Shown here piece by piece: positions 44,044 to 52,152 of a stretch of DNA of 64,000 bases. Made by a program: the position numbers and the translations under genes. How positions within the stretch are numbered: position 1 is the first letter of the stretch; the number at the start of each line of letters is the position of its first letter. Source of the stretch: Solobacterium sp. Lineage in GTDB: Bacteria; Bacillota_I; Bacilli_A; Erysipelotrichales; Erysipelotrichaceae. Location of the stretch: assembly GCA_017510405.1 (NCBI GenBank), contig JAFWNG010000031.1, positions 59,968-123,967 of the forward strand, written 5' to 3'. A model generated the notes under the pieces. It made no database searches. It had not been told where the DNA came from and was given only the letters and a program-made list of their open reading frames with translations.

Positions 44044-46017
44044 ATGGATGAGAAAATCAAAGAGATGCAGGAACTGGCAGAACGCCTGAACCGTGCCTCT
44101 GAAGCGTATTACAACGGCCTGCCGGAAGTCATGACGGACTTTGAGTGGGATGCGGGATTTGACCGCCTTTCCGCGCTTGAAAAAGAGACCGGCATCGTGC
44201 TGGAAAACAGCCCGACTCAGAACGTCAGTGCCGATGATACCGCCGGCACGAAGGAAGCGCATGAGTTTGCGGCTCTTTCCCTTGCCAAAACGAAAAGCAT
44301 CGATGATCTTGTGAAATGGGCGGATATGCGTCCGATCTGGCTGAGCTGGAAACTGGACGGACTGACGCTTGTCGCAACCTATGACAGCGGCCGGCTGACG
44401 AAGCTGGTAACGCGAGGCGACGGCCACACCGGCACGAATATCACACATCTTGCAAAATCGCTTTACGGTGTTCCGATGACGATCACGGAACCGGGACATC
44501 TGGTCATCCGCGGTGAAGCAGTCATCTCCTATGAAGATTTTGAAACATTTGCGGCAGAGTCCGGCGAGGACTACGCCAATCCGCGTAATCTCGCATCCGG
44601 ATCGCTGTCGCTGAAAGACCCGGAAGAAGTACGCAGAAGAAAGATCCACTGGATCCCGTTTACGCTCGTCTACTGCGAAGAGGATATTCCTTCGTGGGGA
44701 GAGCGCATGGAAAAACTGAAGGGACTCGGTTTCGACTGTGTGGAAAGCGTAAAACTGGATCATCCGGATACAGCCGCCATCCAGGAAGCGGTCGATCTGT
44801 TTACAAAGAAAGTCACGGACGGCATCAATCCGTATCCGGTTGACGGTCTTGTGATCACATACGATGACACCGTGTACGCGGCGTCCGGTTCCGTGACCGG
44901 CCACCATGCCACACGTGCCGGCTATGCGTTCAAATGGCAGGATACTTCCGCTGCGAGCGTACTGGAACATATCGAATGGTCCTGCGCGGCTTCCACGATC
45001 ACTCCGGTTGCGGTCTTTGCGCCGGTGCAGCTGGAAGGCACGACGGTCAAACGCGCTTCTCTGTGCAATATTTCCGAATGCGAACGCCTCGGCATCGGCG
45101 GTGCCGGTACGGAGATCGAAGTCATCAAAGCCAACAAGATCATCCCCAAGGTCATCCGCGTGCAGAAGACCGAGGGAACACTGCAGATCCCGGACAGATG
45201 CCCGGTATGCGGGCATCCGACGGTGATCAATACAAGTGATATCAGCGGCACAAAGACACTGCGCTGCACCAACCCGGCATGCGCGGCAAAGCAGCTGCGC
45301 AAATACGCCCGCTTTGTTTCAAAGCCCGGCATGGATATCGACGGCATCTCCACAGCGACTCTTGCCCGGTTTATTTCCGAAGGCTGGATCCACGAATACC
45401 GTGATATATTCCGCCTCGGCGAACACGAGGAAGAGATCCGCGAGCTGGACCGCTTCGGAGAACGTTCCGCGCGCAATATCATCGCTTCGGTGGAATCGTC
45501 CCGGACAGTGCCGGACGTACGCCTTCTGTATGCGCTGAACATCCCGCTCGTTGCCCAGGACGTCGCAAAACGTCTGCTTTCGGCCTATCCGCTGGATGAA
45601 CTCGTGCAGCGGGCAGGGCAGGCGGACCGTGAGGATATCTTTGCGGAGATCGACGGGATCGGTCCGGAGAAATCCGCTGCGTTCGTCCGCTGGTTCCGTG
45701 ACGCGGACAACCGTCTCGTATTCGATCATCTGATGCAGGAGATCCAGGTGACGTCCGGTGTTAAAGCCGCTTCCGGCGCCCGCTGTGCCGGCATGGTATT
45801 TGTCGTTACCGGCGATGTCCACCACTATAAGAACCGGAATGAACTGAAGGCATATATTGAATCGCAGGGAGGAAAGGTGACCGGGTCGGTATCCCGTTCC
45901 ACGAACTTCCTCATCAACAACGATATCCAGTCAACGTCTTCCAAAAACAAAAAGGCGCAGTCACTGGGCATCCCGATCCTCTCGGAAGAGGATTTCCTTG
46001 CCCGTTTCGGTGAATAA
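44044..46017 (+). CDS. ligA: NAD-dependent DNA ligase, divergent
   Basis: A 657-residue ligase. The adenylated lysine is in SWKLDGLTL, RGDGHTGTNIT follows, then an OB fold, a four-cysteine zinc finger (CPVCGHP and CTNPAC), helix-hairpin-helix repeats and a C-terminal BRCT domain (VFVVTGDVHHYKNRNEL). Order and length are normal, but several usually invariant segments are changed: NPRNLASGSLSLKDP instead of NPRNAAAGSLRQLDP. It seals nicks using NAD+. The start at 44044 has GAGGTGG upstream. It is in an operon with pcrA. Confidence 0.9.
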   Translation: MDEKIKEMQELAERLNRASEAYYNGLPEVMTDFEWDAGFDRLSALEKETGIVLENSPTQNVSADDTAGTKEAHEFAALSLAKTKSIDDLVKWADMRPIWLSWKLDGLTLVATYDSGRLTKLVTRGDGHTGTNITHLAKSLYGVPMTITEPGHLVIRGEAVISYEDFETFAAESGEDYANPRNLASGSLSLKDPEEVRRRKIHWIPFTLVYCEEDIPSWGERMEKLKGLGFDCVESVKLDHPDTAAIQEAVDLFTKKVTDGINPYPVDGLVITYDDTVYAASGSVTGHHATRAGYAFKWQDTSAASVLEHIEWSCAASTITPVAVFAPVQLEGTTVKRASLCNISECERLGIGGAGTEIEVIKANKIIPKVIRVQKTEGTLQIPDRCPVCGHPTVINTSDISGTKTLRCTNPACAAKQLRKYARFVSKPGMDIDGISTATLARFISEGWIHEYRDIFRLGEHEEEIRELDRFGERSARNIIASVESSRTVPDVRLLYALNIPLVAQDVAKRLLSAYPLDELVQRAGQADREDIFAEIDGIGPEKSAAFVRWFRDADNRLVFDHLMQEIQVTSGVKAASGARCAGMVFVVTGDVHHYKNRNELKAYIESQGGKVTGSVSRSTNFLINNDIQSTSSKNKKAQSLGIPILSEEDFLARFGE

Positions 46018-46093
46018 CCAATTAAAATGTCTCTGTGATTGTAGCGATTCACGCATAAACAGAGTACAATAAACTGACGGAGGTCATTGATTT

Positions 46094-46831
46094 ATGACAC
46101 AGACAACAAAGACGACCCGTAAAAAGAGAAGAAGAGGATATGCGACGGCAGTCATTTTCTGGATCTGCCTTCTGCTGATTCTCGCTCCGTTCGGCGTTCT
46201 CGGATGGATCCTGTTCTCCTCATCCATGGATTCCAACGCCCCGGTTCTCGGAAACCGGTATAAAGGCGATCTTGACCCGGCAATCACAAGCAATCAGCTG
46301 GAAGAAATACGTACAGCTATATCCGTACTTCCGGACATCGATTCGTTCGATGTTCAGATGACTACCGCAACACTTCGTGTCTACACAGACGTCAGAGATG
46401 ACGCGGACGAAGTCTTCTGCACAATGAGAAGTGAAGAACTCTACAACACGATCGCGCCGATCCTCGATCCGGCTGTTTATTTCACACAGCATGACGGCAA
46501 GAAGATGTACGACCTGGAGATCCATGTATACAACCACGAGCGCGACATGGAAGTGCCGATCGAAGAGGACACTTTCGTATATGTGATCCGTGTTAAGAAT
46601 TCCTCCATGCCTGAGGCAAGACCGCAGCTTGTAAGTTCCCCGCGCAACGCCGCTCTGGCAGCGAAACTGCGTCAGGATGTAATTGACCGCAAGGCCAGAG
46701 AAGAAGCGGAAAAGGCGCAGCAGGAAGCAGAACAGGCAGCGCAGGAAGGAACGACTGAAGTCGACGTGACCGGTGAACTTCCGGAAGAAGGCGCGGAAGG
46801 CCAGGAAGGCGCGGAAGGCGGCGAACAGTAA
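46094..46831 (+). CDS. Membrane-anchored protein of unknown function with acidic tail
   Basis: A 245-residue protein: a basic N terminus (KTTRKKRRRG), one transmembrane helix (about residues 17-42), an extracellular alpha/beta domain of about 140 residues, then a helical Glu/Ala/Gln-rich stretch and a Gly/Glu-rich tail. I do not recognise the domain. A GGAGGT site precedes the start and TACAAT (about 46066) may be its -10 box. A terminator follows 11 bases after the stop. It may be a lineage-specific cell-envelope protein. Confidence 0.7.
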   Translation: MTQTTKTTRKKRRRGYATAVIFWICLLLILAPFGVLGWILFSSSMDSNAPVLGNRYKGDLDPAITSNQLEEIRTAISVLPDIDSFDVQMTTATLRVYTDVRDDADEVFCTMRSEELYNTIAPILDPAVYFTQHDGKKMYDLEIHVYNHERDMEVPIEEDTFVYVIRVKNSSMPEARPQLVSSPRNAALAAKLRQDVIDRKAREEAEKAQQEAEQAAQEGTTEVDVTGELPEEGAEGQEGAEGGEQ

Positions 46832-46842
46832 GGAGAAAAGAA

Positions 46843-46863
46843 AAAGGGCGTATGCCCTTTTTT
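46843..46863 (+). terminator. Intrinsic terminator between the membrane protein and rlmD
   Basis: AAAGGGC and GCCCTTT pair around GTAT, followed by further T residues. It ends only 11 bases before the rlmD start codon, so it may also act as an attenuator of rlmD. Confidence 0.82.
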
Positions 46864-46874
46864 GGAATACGCAT

Positions 46875-48206
46875 ATGAAAAAGAATGATACGATTACCGT
46901 TATCGCAGAAGATTACACAAACGAAGGACTTGCGGTCACCAGAGCGGACGGCATGGTCTTTTTCGTGCCGGGACTGATCAAAGGGGAAGAAGCTGAGATC
47001 GGAATCACAAAACTGAAGAAGAACTACGGCTATGCCCGTGTAGTCCGGATCACGAAGCCGTCGGAACACCGGGTCGATCCCGTGTGTGACGTCAACCGGC
47101 TCTGCGGCGGCTGCCAGCTGCTGCATATGGACTACGAGGAACAGAAGCGCTTCAAGGAAGACAAAGTGCGTGCCTGTTTCCGCCAGAACGCCGGCATGGA
47201 GGCAGACGTGATGCCGATCCTTACTTCCGGACATCTGTACGGTTACCGCAACAAAGTCCAGGTGCCTGTTCAGTACCGTGACGGCGTTACAAAGATGGGA
47301 TTCTACCAGAACCATACCAATACGATCATCGATTACACATACTGTCATGCCCAGACGGAACTGTCCAATCAGATCACAAAGAGACTGAAGAGCATGTTTA
47401 TCCGCCTGAACTGTTCGCAGGAAGTGCGCCATGTCCTGATCAAGCACGCGCACCGTACCGGTGAGATCATGATCGCTCTTGTCGTCCGCCACTGGCCGTT
47501 TGATCAGGCAGAAGAACTGAAAGAATGGATCGTCCGGGAATATCCGGATGTGAAAAGCCTTCTGGCGATCCGCAACCAGCGGGAAGACAATGTCATTCTC
47601 GACGGAAAGGAATATGTCCTGTACGGACGTCCGTATATTGAAGAAGAACTGCTGGGCTGCCGGTTCCGCATCAGTGCCCGTTCCTTCTTCCAGATCAATC
47701 CCTACGCCACGGAGATCCTGTACAGCACAGCTCTTGATTTCGCCGGTCTGACCGGGAAAGAAACGGTTGTTGACCTGTACTGCGGCACCGGCACCATCGG
47801 TATGCTGGCATCCCGCCGCGCAAAGAAAGTGTACGGTGTGGAAGTGGTAAGCGACGCAGTAAAAGACGCAAACATCAACGCTCAGGCAAATGATATCCGC
47901 AATATCGAATTCCTGAACATGGACGCTTCTGCCGGTGCCCGTGCATTTATCCGCTCTAAGATCAAAGCCGATGTCGTGATCGTCGATCCGCCCCGTAAAG
48001 GCTGCTCGAAAGAAACACTGGATGCCATCGTTACGATCTCTCCGGACCGTCTGGTCTACGTATCCTGTGACCCGGCAACTCTTGCCAGAGACGTCCGTAT
48101 CCTGACGGAGAAGGGGTATACAGTTGAAAAAATCCAGCCGGTCGATATGTTTCCCAATACCGTTCATGTGGAGACTGTGGTTCTGCTAACAAGGCAGAAT
48201 ACCTGA
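46875..48206 (+). CDS. rlmD: 23S rRNA (uracil-C5)-methyltransferase, RlmD/RumA type
   Basis: A 443-residue TRAM-domain methyltransferase. Iron-sulfur ligands are CDVNRLCGGC (about residues 72-81) plus YCHAQ near 156. SAM motif VDLYCGTGTIGM, VDPPRKGC, and the nucleophilic cysteine in YVSCDPATLARD (about residue 398) follow. It methylates a uridine in 23S rRNA. Its 3' end, right after NTVHVETV, is the junction with the integrated conjugative element, so the last residues are element-encoded but the reading frame is complete. The start is weakly supported (GGA only) and follows a terminator. Confidence 0.92.
   Translation: MKKNDTITVIAEDYTNEGLAVTRADGMVFFVPGLIKGEEAEIGITKLKKNYGYARVVRITKPSEHRVDPVCDVNRLCGGCQLLHMDYEEQKRFKEDKVRACFRQNAGMEADVMPILTSGHLYGYRNKVQVPVQYRDGVTKMGFYQNHTNTIIDYTYCHAQTELSNQITKRLKSMFIRLNCSQEVRHVLIKHAHRTGEIMIALVVRHWPFDQAEELKEWIVREYPDVKSLLAIRNQREDNVILDGKEYVLYGRPYIEEELLGCRFRISARSFFQINPYATEILYSTALDFAGLTGKETVVDLYCGTGTIGMLASRRAKKVYGVEVVSDAVKDANINAQANDIRNIEFLNMDASAGARAFIRSKIKADVVIVDPPRKGCSKETLDAIVTISPDRLVYVSCDPATLARDVRILTEKGYTVEKIQPVDMFPNTVHVETVVLLTRQNT
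48165..48180 (+). other. Probable left attachment site (attL) in rlmD
   Basis: CATGTGGAGACTGTGG encodes the conserved HVETV end of RlmD. The compositional break follows immediately. The exact crossover cannot be placed without the right end; the core may be shorter. Confidence 0.55.
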
Positions 48207-48541
48207 CAATCCTTGAATTTACGCACTTTTGCGAGTTTTTCTCTTTCAATTATGTGGAGGAAAATCGCAAGGAAAAAACCCTGATTCAGAAAATTACCGT
48301 GGCGGTAGCTTTTGAACTGGAGACGGGGAACACAAAAAATCCGGATATAAAAGTGAATATGGATACCATCGAATGATGGCTTTAAATAGGGATATTGGCA
48401 AGAGATGCTGATATCCCTTTTTGCGTATAAAACATGGAAGGAGGGCTTACATATTATGACCTTTACAGCGATAGGTGCAGTTGGCGGGATATACTTCATA
48501 ATCTCCCATGGAAAGATTTTAAAACCAGGGAGGATGGAAAG
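48207..48541 (+). other. Element left-end leader region with an open frame lacking a start codon
   Basis: A frame different from rlmD stays open from inside rlmD to 48376 and reads, near its end, ELETGNTKNPDIKVNMDTIE before a stop. It has no convincing start or ribosome-binding site and may be the remnant of an element protein cut by the integration junction. An intrinsic-terminator-like hairpin follows (48388-48422). A 44-codon frame from ATG 48457, preceded by AAGGAGG, overlaps the DUF3970 gene out of frame and is doubtful. Confidence 0.35.
48388..48422 (+). terminator. Terminator-like hairpin in the leader of the first element operon
   Basis: AGGGATAT pairs with ATATCCCT around a 15-base loop and runs into TTTTT. 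It precedes the first element gene by about 120 bases, so it could be an attenuator or the terminator of the host gene. Confidence 0.65.
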
Positions 48542-48733
48542 ATGGTCAAAGTCAGATTGCAGGGCACGACCTGCGAGATCAAGCGTATGAAAAGGTGTAT
48601 CGAAAGAAATAAGAGAATTAAGGTTATAAGCGTGTCTGACGCCTTCCCAAATAAGGGAACCAAGAAGTATTTCAGACAGTATATGGATGTAATGATTGAT
48701 CCAAACAGCGAGAAAAAAGCAGTTAACCAATAA
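48542..48733 (+). CDS. Small DUF3970-like element protein
   Basis: A 63-residue protein beginning MVKVRLQGT, with the middle VSVSDAFPNKGTKKYFRQY, which resembles the DUF3970 family of small proteins on conjugative elements. AGGGAGG stands at a good distance before ATG 48542; a longer in-frame version from 48434 has no ribosome-binding site. It is 18 bases upstream of parA and probably in its operon. Function unknown. Confidence 0.65.
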   Translation: MVKVRLQGTTCEIKRMKRCIERNKRIKVISVSDAFPNKGTKKYFRQYMDVMIDPNSEKKAVNQ

Positions 48734-48751
48734 AAAGGGAGGACGGAGATT

Positions 48752-49534
48752 ATGTGCAAAGTGATATCTGTAGCCAATATTAAAGGCGGGGTAGCCAAAA
48801 CAACTACTGCCGCAAATTTAGGAGTAGGACTTGTAAAAAAGGGGAAAAGAGTTCTTTTGGTAGATCTCGACCCACAAGGTTCGCTTTCATTGGGACTTGG
48901 GATTAGAAACAATAAGGAGCTTCCATATACGGTAAGCACAGTTATCCAGAAGGTTATCAATGAAATAGAAATCAGCGAGGGAGAGGGAATAATCCATAAC
49001 GACGAGGGAGTAGACATACTTCCGAGTAATCATAGTCTCCGGACAGTTGAGCAGCAGCTGGATGAAGTGATGAGCAAGGAGCATATCCTTGAGGAGTACA
49101 TCGACGGCATTCGTGATAGGTATGATTACATCATTATTGACTGCAATCCCGGTGTTGATAATCTTATTCTCAATGCCCTAACCTGCTGTGATAGCGTCCT
49201 GATTCCATCGCCGCCTGAATATCTGTGTGTAGAAGGTTTACAGGAAATCATTAGAACCATCGGGCAGGTAAAGAAAAGATTAAACCGAAAGATTGAGATT
49301 GAGGGAGTGCTTCTTACCATAGTAAATGGCAGGACAAATATTGCCAGGGACATCATGAATAAGATGGAAGAAGCTTATGGTCAGCATTTGAAGATTTTTC
49401 AGACTGTTATTCCAGAATCCGTTAAAGCGAAAGAAGCTGTTGCAAACGGCATAAGTGTTTATGAGCAGTCTCCAAAGAGCAGCGTGGCTGTTGCGTATGA
49501 GGCATTCGTCGAGGAGGTGCTGGATAATGAGTAA
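48752..49534 (+). CDS. parA: ParA/Soj-type partition ATPase of the element
   Basis: A 260-residue deviant-Walker-A ATPase: KGGVAKTT at residues 11-18, DLDPQGSLSLGLG as the A' motif, and YIIIDCNPG as Walker B. It would segregate or stabilise the excised circular form of the element together with ParB. AGGGAGG precedes the start; the 3' end overlaps parB by eight bases. Confidence 0.93.
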   Translation: MCKVISVANIKGGVAKTTTAANLGVGLVKKGKRVLLVDLDPQGSLSLGLGIRNNKELPYTVSTVIQKVINEIEISEGEGIIHNDEGVDILPSNHSLRTVEQQLDEVMSKEHILEEYIDGIRDRYDYIIIDCNPGVDNLILNALTCCDSVLIPSPPEYLCVEGLQEIIRTIGQVKKRLNRKIEIEGVLLTIVNGRTNIARDIMNKMEEAYGQHLKIFQTVIPESVKAKEAVANGISVYEQSPKSSVAVAYEAFVEEVLDNE

Positions 49535-50393
49535 GAAAAGAGCTTCTGATAATATCAGCCTTACAGCGTTTGATGACCTTTTTGGGGCACCATCTGAGGG
49601 AGAACAGATAGTGGAGGTCGCTTTAAAGGAATTGCATGAATTCCAAAATCATCCATTTAGGGTTCTCGATGATGAAAAGATGTATGAAACAGTAGCAAGC
49701 GTTAAAGAGCAGGGAATAATAGTTCCCGGAATTGTAAGACCACGTAAAGAAGGCGGCTATGAGATAATTGCAGGCCACAGACGTAAACGTGCTGCAGAAC
49801 TTGCAGGACTTAAGACTATGCCTGTATATATCAGAGAATACTCTGATGAACTTGCGACCCGTCTTATGGTTGATACGAATATCCAGCGTGAAGATATCCT
49901 TCCCAGTGAAAAAGCTCACGCTTACCGTATGAAATACGATCAGATAAAAAGTCCTGGTGTTAAAGGAAACTCTCTCGATGAGCTTGGAAATGCAGCTGGC
50001 GAGAGCGGGAAGACTGTTCAAAGGTATCTATGGCTTTCAAATCTGATAGATGGATTGATGGAACTTGTAGATACAAGAAAAATCGGAATGGCTCAGGGAA
50101 TAGATTTATCTTTCCTGTCTGAGCAGGAGCAGATTTGGGTACTTAACGCAATAGGTGAGCTTAAATGCTCCATGAGCATGGCTCAGTCTGCACGAATTAA
50201 GGAACTATCAAAAAACGCTGAACTTACGGAGATAGCGATAAAACTTATATTAACCGAAACAAAGCCAAAGCCTAAGAAGTTTGTCTTAAAGGCTGAAAAG
50301 ATTGCGGATTATTTTCCAGAAGATATGTCTGATGAAGATATAGAGGAGACAATTATCGGTCTTTTGGAAGAATGGAAATCAAAAAGGAATTAA
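49527..50393 (+). CDS. parB: ParB-family partition protein of the element
   Basis: A 288-residue protein. The start at 49527, inside the end of parA, follows GAGGAGG. The ParB/Srx domain shows HPFRVLDDEKM, a VPGIVRPRKEGGYEIIAGHRRKRAAELAG segment (with the GHRR CTP/DNA-loading motif), and LMVDTNIQRE. A helix-turn-helix follows near residues 140-170 (DELGNAAGESGKTVQRYLWLSNL). Its DNA site is unknown; the palindromes at 51978 and 52036 are candidates. Confidence 0.9.
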   Translation: MSKKRASDNISLTAFDDLFGAPSEGEQIVEVALKELHEFQNHPFRVLDDEKMYETVASVKEQGIIVPGIVRPRKEGGYEIIAGHRRKRAAELAGLKTMPVYIREYSDELATRLMVDTNIQREDILPSEKAHAYRMKYDQIKSPGVKGNSLDELGNAAGESGKTVQRYLWLSNLIDGLMELVDTRKIGMAQGIDLSFLSEQEQIWVLNAIGELKCSMSMAQSARIKELSKNAELTEIAIKLILTETKPKPKKFVLKAEKIADYFPEDMSDEDIEETIIGLLEEWKSKRN

Positions 50394-50417
50394 TACAGCG
50401 AGAGGAGGAGAACAGCG

Positions 50418-51653
50418 ATGGGCTACAGGTCAAGCGGCAACCTGACGGTAGATGCCATGGGAAGCATAGCCATAAGCGGCAATGTTATACCCGAAGAATG
50501 GTATAAGCATATTCTGAAACCTACCACGGGAAAGCCTTATCTGTTGGCAATTACTATATTAGCTGATCTCGTATATTGGCATCGCCCTACTGAAGTCAGA
50601 GACGAAAGGACAGGCGAAGTAATTGGATGGAAAAAGAAGTTTCATGGGGAGATGCTCCAGAAGAGTTATCAGGAGTATGCAAATAAATTTGGTGAGTCAA
50701 AAAAGACAATCAAGCTTGCTTTTGATCAGCTTGTGGAGATTGGTGTCATCAAAAGATTTTTTTACAATATAGAATACTCCAACGGAAGAACTATTCCAAA
50801 TCAAATGTTTATTGATCTGAATATATTGGTTTTGAAAGAAATCTCATATCCAAAGGAAGAAGGCGGCACTACTTCAAAGCAGGTTTCAAGAAAATTAGTG
50901 CCAAGTAATTGTAATGAAAGTGCCGAGAATGCTGATGAAATGGGCGTTCTGAATGATGCTGAAAAAACAGACGGGATATCAGGACAAAATGAGGAGGATA
51001 TACTGACAAATTTGTCAGGATACCCTGCCGAAAATGTACCCATATCCCAGCCCGAAATTTCAGTATATGGTGACAGTAATGAAATGGAATCCTGCAATTA
51101 TGAGGATGGATATCCCTCCGGGAACTTCCGGACAAATACAAATAATACTACAAATAATATTTACAAAGATCACATCATATCTATCACGCAGGAGACTCCT
51201 GTGCAGAGACAAAGGCGGGAAGAGATTGATGCGATAAGACAAAAAACAGAATTTTGGGATCAACTGATAAAAAGGCATATTAACTACGATTGGCATATGG
51301 AAAATGACGATGTTACCAGACGTGAAGATTATCATGAGTTATATTTGATCATGCACGATGTTATGTGTGGAGAGCACTCTGGACCAATGATTGTCAATAA
51401 AACACCGATGGATCCGGAAGAGGTGAAGCGCAGATATTTACAGCTTAATGATTCTCATCTTGAGTACGTTATAGACAGGCTTCACGATAATCCGAACCAG
51501 GACGGTATCAGGGATATCAGGTCATATATGATTACCTGTCTTTATAATGCCCCTGCGACTATTGGGCAGTATTATCAGCAGTGGGTAAACCATGATAATA
51601 CAAATGGCGTATTTCTGAAAAACCGGAAGGAGAATGAAGGGTATGAGGATTAA
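50418..51653 (+). CDS. Replication-initiator-like protein with DUF6017 C terminus
   Basis: A 411-residue protein. The N-terminal part (about 130 residues) resembles the winged-helix replication-initiator/DnaD-like domain common on conjugative elements (SKKTIKLAFDQLVEIGVIKR). A low-complexity linker follows, then a helical C-terminal domain ending in LYNAPATIGQYYQQWVNHD, which matches DUF6017. It probably supports replication of the excised circle. GAGAGGAGG precedes the start. Its end overlaps the next gene by 11 bases. Confidence 0.78.
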   Translation: MGYRSSGNLTVDAMGSIAISGNVIPEEWYKHILKPTTGKPYLLAITILADLVYWHRPTEVRDERTGEVIGWKKKFHGEMLQKSYQEYANKFGESKKTIKLAFDQLVEIGVIKRFFYNIEYSNGRTIPNQMFIDLNILVLKEISYPKEEGGTTSKQVSRKLVPSNCNESAENADEMGVLNDAEKTDGISGQNEEDILTNLSGYPAENVPISQPEISVYGDSNEMESCNYEDGYPSGNFRTNTNNTTNNIYKDHIISITQETPVQRQRREEIDAIRQKTEFWDQLIKRHINYDWHMENDDVTRREDYHELYLIMHDVMCGEHSGPMIVNKTPMDPEEVKRRYLQLNDSHLEYVIDRLHDNPNQDGIRDIRSYMITCLYNAPATIGQYYQQWVNHDNTNGVFLKNRKENEGYED

Positions 51654-51975
51654 GGAATGCTCAGTTATCTTTTTTAAAGAAATACTGATTCCGCTAATAG
51701 CGATAGCTGTAGTGCTATGCTTTGCATATCCGATATGCCATAAAGCAGAAGGTATGGACTATTTTCTGCTTTGGCTTATTGTAGGATTCCCCTTCGGAAT
51801 CAGACGTATGATGCTATGGCTTATCCCGCATAATTATGGGATTTCCGGCAGTATTGGAATTATAGGACTTGACTGTATCATAGGTGGAATTATAGGAGGA
51901 TTTGTTGTTATCTACATGATTGGGAGAAGCATAGTAGCTTTGGTCAGAATAATCATTACGATTGCATTTGGATAA
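51643..51975 (+). CDS. DUF6050-like small membrane protein
   Basis: About 110 residues with three or four hydrophobic helices and the segment LIVGFPFGIRRM, followed by WLIPHNYGISGSIGI, as in DUF6050 proteins of these elements. The start at 51643 is favoured because AAGGAG (51627-51632) lies ten bases before it; ATG 51634 is too close to that site. Function unknown. It ends just before the palindromic repeats. Confidence 0.68.
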   Translation: MRIKECSVIFFKEILIPLIAIAVVLCFAYPICHKAEGMDYFLLWLIVGFPFGIRRMMLWLIPHNYGISGSIGIIGLDCIIGGIIGGFVVIYMIGRSIVALVRIIITIAFG

Positions 51976-51977
51976 AG

Positions 51978-51998
51978 CTTTGGACAAGTTGTCCAAAG
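51978..51998 (+). repeat. Palindrome copy 1: CTTTGGACAA-G-TTGTCCAAAG
   Basis: A perfect 10-bp inverted repeat around a single central G, three bases after the DUF6050-like stop codon. A near-identical copy lies 58 bases downstream. There is no T run, so it is not a terminator; a binding site for ParB or a regulator is a reasonable guess. Confidence 0.7.
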
Positions 51999-52035
51999 GC
52001 TGCCATGGATGTAATCCGTAATATATGACAGTAAG

Positions 52036-52056
52036 CTCTGGACAAGTTGTCCAAAG
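52036..52056 (+). repeat. Palindrome copy 2: CTCTGGACAA-G-TTGTCCAAAG
   Basis: Second copy with one mismatch in the outer arm. The shared core TGGACAAGTTGTCCA is intact in both copies. The copies lie in the only sizeable non-coding gap of the element's first 4 kb. Confidence 0.7.
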
Positions 52057-52086
52057 GTTAAAGTTAAAAAATATATTTACAGCGAT

Positions 52087-52135
52087 AGGGAGCAGTTTTT
52101 GACCTCAATGGAGGAAAGAAGCTGCTCCCTTTTTT
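52087..52135 (+). terminator. Terminator-like hairpin in the leader of the transfer operon
   Basis: AGGGAGCAG and CTGCTCCCT form a perfect 9-bp base, with an inner CCTC/GAGG hairpin, and the stem is followed by six T residues. It begins at a TTTACAGCGATAGG motif also found at 48462. The next gene starts 18 bases later, so it may be a conditional terminator. Confidence 0.75.
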
Positions 52136-52152
52136 GCGTTAAGGAGGTTTTT

